Shown here piece after piece: positions 61,346-64,000 of a stretch of 64,000 nt of DNA (position 1 is the first letter of the stretch; the number at the start of each line of letters is the position of its first letter). Location: the NCBI RefSeq assembly GCF_009697225.1, contig NZ_WIND01000008.1:1-64000 (forward strand), in the 5' to 3' direction. Made by a program: the position numbers and the translations under genes. Under the pieces are notes generated by a model. It searched no databases and was not told the DNA's origin. It saw nothing but the letters and a program-made list of their open reading frames with translations. The stretch comes from Halovulum marinum. GTDB taxonomy: Bacteria; Pseudomonadota; Alphaproteobacteria; Rhodobacterales; Rhodobacteraceae.

Positions 61346-61861
61346 TCAGATCTTCGCCTTCTCGCCGCTGCCCTTGAGCGAGATGAAGGTCTCGGTCACG
61401 CCGGGGATGCTCTGCTCGACCCATTCGGCCATCCGCCGTTCTTCTTCGAGGCTCTGTTCGAGCAGCGGAACGGCGGCGTTCTCGCCACAGATCCGCGCAG
61501 CGGAAATCAGCGATGCATAGGCCGCTATCTCATAGTTTTCGAACGCCAGGTTGGCGAACGAGTTCTTCAGCACCTCATCGCCGGCGGTGATATGCCCCAG
61601 CGCCGCCATCGACCCGAAGCTCGAAAGAAACAGGTCCTTCATCGCCGAGCTGCTTTCGCCGACCGAGGTCAGCACCTGGTCGAGCCTGTCGATCTGCGTC
61701 TCGGTCTCCGCGATGTGGGCTTCCAGCCGCCGGGACAGCTCCGGATAATGCGTCAGGCGGTTCACCTGGGGCTGCATGATGGACAGCGCCTGCTTTTCCA
61801 TCGCGTGCGCGTTCTTCAGCCCGGCCATGAAGACGGTCCGGGCGTGATCGGTACTTGCCAT
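61346..61861 (-). CDS. DUF892 ferritin-like protein (YciE type)
   Basis: 171 residues of the four-helix YciE/DUF892 family: MAGLKNAHAMEKQALSIMQP, LEAHIAETETQIDRLDQVL, NYEIAAYASLISAARICGEN and LLEQSLEEERRMAEWVEQS carry the Glu/His residues that hold a di-iron site. Members are stress-induced (osmotic, oxidative) and many are under the general stress sigma factor in alphaproteobacteria. The ATG at 61861 follows GAGGAG, and an EcfG-like promoter lies about 30 bases upstream (61893-61917). Confidence 0.9.
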   Translation of the reverse strand: MASTDHARTVFMAGLKNAHAMEKQALSIMQPQVNRLTHYPELSRRLEAHIAETETQIDRLDQVLTSVGESSSAMKDLFLSSFGSMAALGHITAGDEVLKNSFANLAFENYEIAAYASLISAARICGENAAVPLLEQSLEEERRMAEWVEQSIPGVTETFISLKGSGEKAKI

Positions 61862-61892
61862 CTGGTTTCTCCTCGTGGTCTGCCGCTCCGGA

Positions 61893-61917
61893 AACAGGTG
61901 TGGCGCCCGGATGTTCC
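61893..61917 (-). promoter_or_regulatory. EcfG-type general-stress promoter candidate
   Basis: On the minus strand, GGAAC (61917-61913) is followed by 16 bases and TGTT (61896-61893), matching GGAAC-N17-GTT in the same spacing as the site at 58483. It ends 31 bases before the DUF892 ATG. DUF892 genes are frequent members of EcfG regulons, which supports the call. Confidence 0.5.
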
Positions 61918-62225
61918 CGGCGGCATCGGCGGTGGCGATACGCGCCAGTGCCCCTGCCCGCAGGCGCCACGCGAAGATGTCGGAAGGTGTGGCAGAGGGC
62001 CCTGTCGCCCGGAAGACAGGAGTTTCGTGCCAGGACCGACGGCGGCGAGCGGCCTTCACGTCCGCGTCCAGGCCGTGCAGCGGGACCGAGCCGGCGCGAA
62101 GGGTGCAGTGCCGCCGGCCAGACATACCCGATCATCAACTCATCCGCCTGACCGGTCGCTGTTCGCGCGGCAGGCACACCGAAAATTTTCTCCGGGCGGC
62201 AGAAGAAGCAGGAACCCGAACGAGC
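61918..62225. other. Non-coding divergent region
   Basis: About 300 bases between the DUF892 promoter and the next plus-strand gene. The frames on both strands are Arg-rich and lack start signals. AGCAGGAAC just before the ATG at 62226 may serve as its ribosome site. I see no repeat or structured RNA. Confidence 0.4.
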
Positions 62226-62750
62226 ATGTCCGGCGTTGAGTCGGCATCGCCCCCCGCGGGAGACCCGGACGTGGCCAAGGGCCTGCAGATCGACGAAGAC
62301 CGACAGTTCCAGGAACGGTTCTGGAAGGCAGAGCGGATCGCCTGGATCTGCTTCGCGGCGATCCTGCTGGCGGCGCTGGCCGGGATGACCGGCGGCGGCG
62401 GGCCGCTGGCCCACGGCAGCGCCGAACAGGCCGACACGCAGGTGATCTATCCCCGCATCTCGCGGTGGCGTGCCGACGAGACGCTCACGCTGGTCCTCGG
62501 CCCCGGCGACGGTCTGCGGCAGATCCTGATGCCGAAGAAGTTTCTGGACGTGTTCGAGCTGGAATCGATCCAGCCCGAGCCGCTTGGCGCAGTTGCGGAA
62601 CCGGAGGGGCTCAGGTTGAGTTTCGCTGCGACCGGGGCGGGCGCAATGGTGCGGCTTGGCATCCGGGCCCGCAAAGCGGGCTTCGTCCGCTATGCCATCA
62701 CCATCGACGACGAAAGCCCGGTGCGTCTTGCCACCTTCGTCTTTCCATAA
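62226..62750 (+). CDS. Hypothetical membrane-anchored protein paired with DUF421
   Basis: 174 residues. A charged N-terminus (DEDRQFQERFWKAERIAW) leads into one membrane helix (ICFAAILLAALAGMTGGG, about 41-58), followed by a ~110-residue periplasmic domain that looks beta-rich (DETLTLVLGPGDGLRQIL, GFVRYAITIDDESPVRLATF). I do not know a function. It is 12 bases upstream of a DUF421 gene and likely forms a complex with it; the pairing itself is the main clue. Confidence 0.75.
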   Translation: MSGVESASPPAGDPDVAKGLQIDEDRQFQERFWKAERIAWICFAAILLAALAGMTGGGGPLAHGSAEQADTQVIYPRISRWRADETLTLVLGPGDGLRQILMPKKFLDVFELESIQPEPLGAVAEPEGLRLSFAATGAGAMVRLGIRARKAGFVRYAITIDDESPVRLATFVFP

Positions 62751-62762
62751 GGAGAACGCGCG

Positions 62763-63215
62763 ATGGAATCGGTCATCCGGGGAGCAGCCATCTACCTCGT
62801 GCTCCTGATCATCTTCCGCCTGTCGGGGCGCAGAACCCTGTCCGAGGCGACGCCGTTCGACTTCGTCCTGCTGCTGATCGTGGCCGAGACGACACAGCAA
62901 GCGCTGCTGGGTGACGACAATTCGCTGACCAACGCCGCCCTGGTGGCGATCACCATCTTCTCGCTCGATATCGCCATGTCCTATATCAAGGGCGGGTCGC
63001 GTCTGTTTCGACTGATGCTGGACGGCACCCCGACGGTGCTGATCGATCGCGGCGAGCCCGACCTGCGCGCACTGGCGCGCGCGCGGGTGGCGTTGTCGGA
63101 TGTGCTGGAGTCGGCCCGGATGAAACACGGCATCGAGCGGCCGGAGCAGATCCGCTATGCCGTGCTCGAAGCGAACGGACAGCTTTCGATCGTTCCCGAC
63201 GGTAAAAGCGAATAG
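62763..63215 (+). CDS. DUF421-domain membrane protein
   Basis: 150 residues: membrane helices in 1-85 with IIFRLSGRRTLSEATPFDFVLL, the DUF421 motif (RxxGRR/K plus TPFDF), then a soluble C-terminal domain (LDGTPTVLIDRGEPDLRAL, ending QLSIVPDG). The DUF421 family is of unknown biochemical role; members affect germination and stress traits in other bacteria. Second member in the window, with only loose similarity to the one at 54514, so the two are old paralogues or separate acquisitions. Confidence 0.85.
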   Translation: MESVIRGAAIYLVLLIIFRLSGRRTLSEATPFDFVLLLIVAETTQQALLGDDNSLTNAALVAITIFSLDIAMSYIKGGSRLFRLMLDGTPTVLIDRGEPDLRALARARVALSDVLESARMKHGIERPEQIRYAVLEANGQLSIVPDGKSE

Positions 63216-63272
63216 AACGGCACCGCATCCGGCACCGATGGCCGATGATGCTGCGCCGCGTTCCCGTTCGGC

Positions 63273-63416
63273 TCAATAGCGTTCGCCGTCGCCCTCCAGC
63301 GCAACCAGCGCCGCTTCGTCCTGCGGCGACTGCTCGACGTCGAAGGTCACAAGCGCGGCATAGGTGACCACCGCCAGCAGCGCCGACAGCGATGCGCCGA
63401 TCAGAAAGCCCCCCAT
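63273..63416 (-). CDS. 47-residue membrane protein downstream of formate dehydrogenase gamma
   Basis: A 48-codon gene on the minus strand with ATG at 63416, eight bases after the TAG of the formate dehydrogenase gamma subunit. The end of that gene supplies a GGGGAGGT ribosome site. The peptide is one membrane helix (GGFLIGASLSALLAVVTYAALVTF) followed by an acidic tail (DEAALVALEGDGERY). Single-helix peptides of this size often accompany respiratory complexes; here it could stabilise the membrane cytochrome b. I know no named family. Confidence 0.6.
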   Translation of the reverse strand: MGGFLIGASLSALLAVVTYAALVTFDVEQSPQDEAALVALEGDGERY

Positions 63417-63423
63417 CCGTCAC

Positions 63424-64000
63424 CTACCTCCCCTTGTCCAGCTCGTGCATCCACAGCTCGTGGTGCTCCTCGGCCCAGTTGCGGTCCACATCGCCGGTCC
63501 ACATGGCCCAGAACGCTCCCTGCATCCCGACCGTGCCGATGTAGATGTGACCGATGAAGATCGCGATCAGGAACACCGCGATCAGCGCGTGCGTCAGCAT
63601 GATCCAGCTCATGGTCTGCAGATCGGCGAACCAGAACGGGAACATCAGGAAGATGCCGGTGGCGATCATCAGCAGCCCGCCGATCACCGCCGACCAGTAG
63701 ACCAGCTTCTGCCCGGCGTTGAACTTCCGCGCCGGCGGGTTGTCCGGGTCGTCCGAGAAGAACCCGCCGGCGCGGCGCAGCCATTCGATGTCGAGCCGCG
63801 ACGGCAGGTTCCGCACCGTCCAGAGCAGGATCATCGCCGTCAGCCCCAGCGCGAACGGCGGGAAGAACATCGCATGGCCCCAGGTCGCCAACCACCCGAG
63901 CGAGCCCAGAAGCTCCTCGCCGAACGGCAGGATCAGCGTCCTGCCATAGGCGATGGTGATCCCCGTGAGGGCAAGCATGATGAACGATACCGCGGTCAGC
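63424..64000 (-). CDS. Formate dehydrogenase, cytochrome b556 (gamma) subunit, partial
   Basis: The C-terminal ~190 residues; the frame stays open through the right edge, so the start lies outside the window. Membrane helices include ATWGHAMFFPPFALGLTAMILL, KLVYWSAVIGGLLMIATGIF and SWIMLTHALIAVFLIAIFIG, with the family's haem-ligand His in WGHAMF and MLTHALI. The tail GTVGMQGAFWAMWTGDVDRNWAEEHHELW is the typical FdoI/FdnI-like C-terminus. The subunit holds haem b and passes electrons from the formate-oxidising complex to quinone. The gene is transcribed into the window from the right, so the catalytic subunits are expected upstream of it (beyond 64000). Confidence 0.9.
   Translation of the reverse strand, partial: LTAVSFIMLALTGITIAYGRTLILPFGEELLGSLGWLATWGHAMFFPPFALGLTAMILLWTVRNLPSRLDIEWLRRAGGFFSDDPDNPPARKFNAGQKLVYWSAVIGGLLMIATGIFLMFPFWFADLQTMSWIMLTHALIAVFLIAIFIGHIYIGTVGMQGAFWAMWTGDVDRNWAEEHHELWMHELDKGR

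Noticed and set aside
1-64000. CRISPR arrays, tRNA and rRNA genes, and riboswitches
   Set aside because: I scanned the intergenic stretches and found no regularly spaced repeats, no cloverleaf with the GTTCGAATC-type arm, and no conserved riboswitch core. Small degenerate RNAs could still be missed by eye.

Overview
The window reads as a high-GC alphaproteobacterial chromosome, most likely a Rhodobacterales/Roseobacter-type organism. The basis is the gene mix: TRAP, TTT and CUT1 importers with dedicated catabolic enzymes, a PQQ-dehydrogenase locus, a formate dehydrogenase cytochrome b subunit, DUF421 and DUF892 stress-type genes, and IS256- and IS3-type insertion sequences. This is inference from content; no rRNA or tRNA gene is present to fix the taxon. 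No CRISPR array was seen.

Layout. (1) 1-6078: a decayed, lower-GC mobile region with an IS256-type transposase fragment lying against a truncated IS3-type element, an ECF sigma gene cut by that element, a full-length UvrD-like helicase and an 87-residue orphan protein. (2) 6079-20419: a ~13 kb run of minus-strand genes, most overlapping end to start (CUT1 ABC importer, a 40-codon small ORF, HisD-like dehydrogenase, SDR, three NTF2/SnoaL-fold proteins, LacI regulator, bicupin, MetE-like methyltransferase, alpha/beta hydrolase), with a fourth NTF2-fold gene divergent at its head and two LacI-type operators between. I do not recognise the substrate; this is the best candidate for an undescribed catabolic system. 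(3) 20470-32352: tricarboxylate use: tcuB, tcuA, GntR regulator, AbrB-type membrane protein, 2-hydroxyacid dehydrogenase, PrpF isomerase, a fused TctA-TctB, TctC, and a divergent TctD/TctE two-component system. (4) 32411-37991: TRIC-type channel, TRAP transporter, PdxA-family dehydrogenase, divergent GntR regulator. (5) 38101-44636: hypothetical gene with a strong terminator, an OmpR/EnvZ-type pair, an SLC13 permease, a shikimate-dehydrogenase-like gene and a BKACE enzyme. (6) 44749-52974: PQQ system: cupredoxin-like and ankyrin proteins, dihaem cytochrome c, a quinoprotein dehydrogenase with the lanthanide-type Asp, beta-propeller protein and an ABC importer with two binding proteins. (7) 53019-63215: acyl-CoA dehydrogenase, then stress-type genes (DUF421 twice, rhodanese, MBL hydrolase, Gnd, SRPBCC, Zn-ADH, SDR, DUF892), two of them behind promoter sequences resembling the EcfG general-stress consensus. 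(8) 63273-64000: a 47-residue membrane protein and the formate dehydrogenase gamma subunit, cut by the window end.

How it fits together: most of the window is uptake plus first-step oxidation of small organic acids, sugar-like compounds and alcohols, each unit with its own regulator. A repeated design feature is a perfect 9-10 bp GC hairpin directly after the abundant periplasmic protein gene and before the next gene of the operon, seen in four separate operons.
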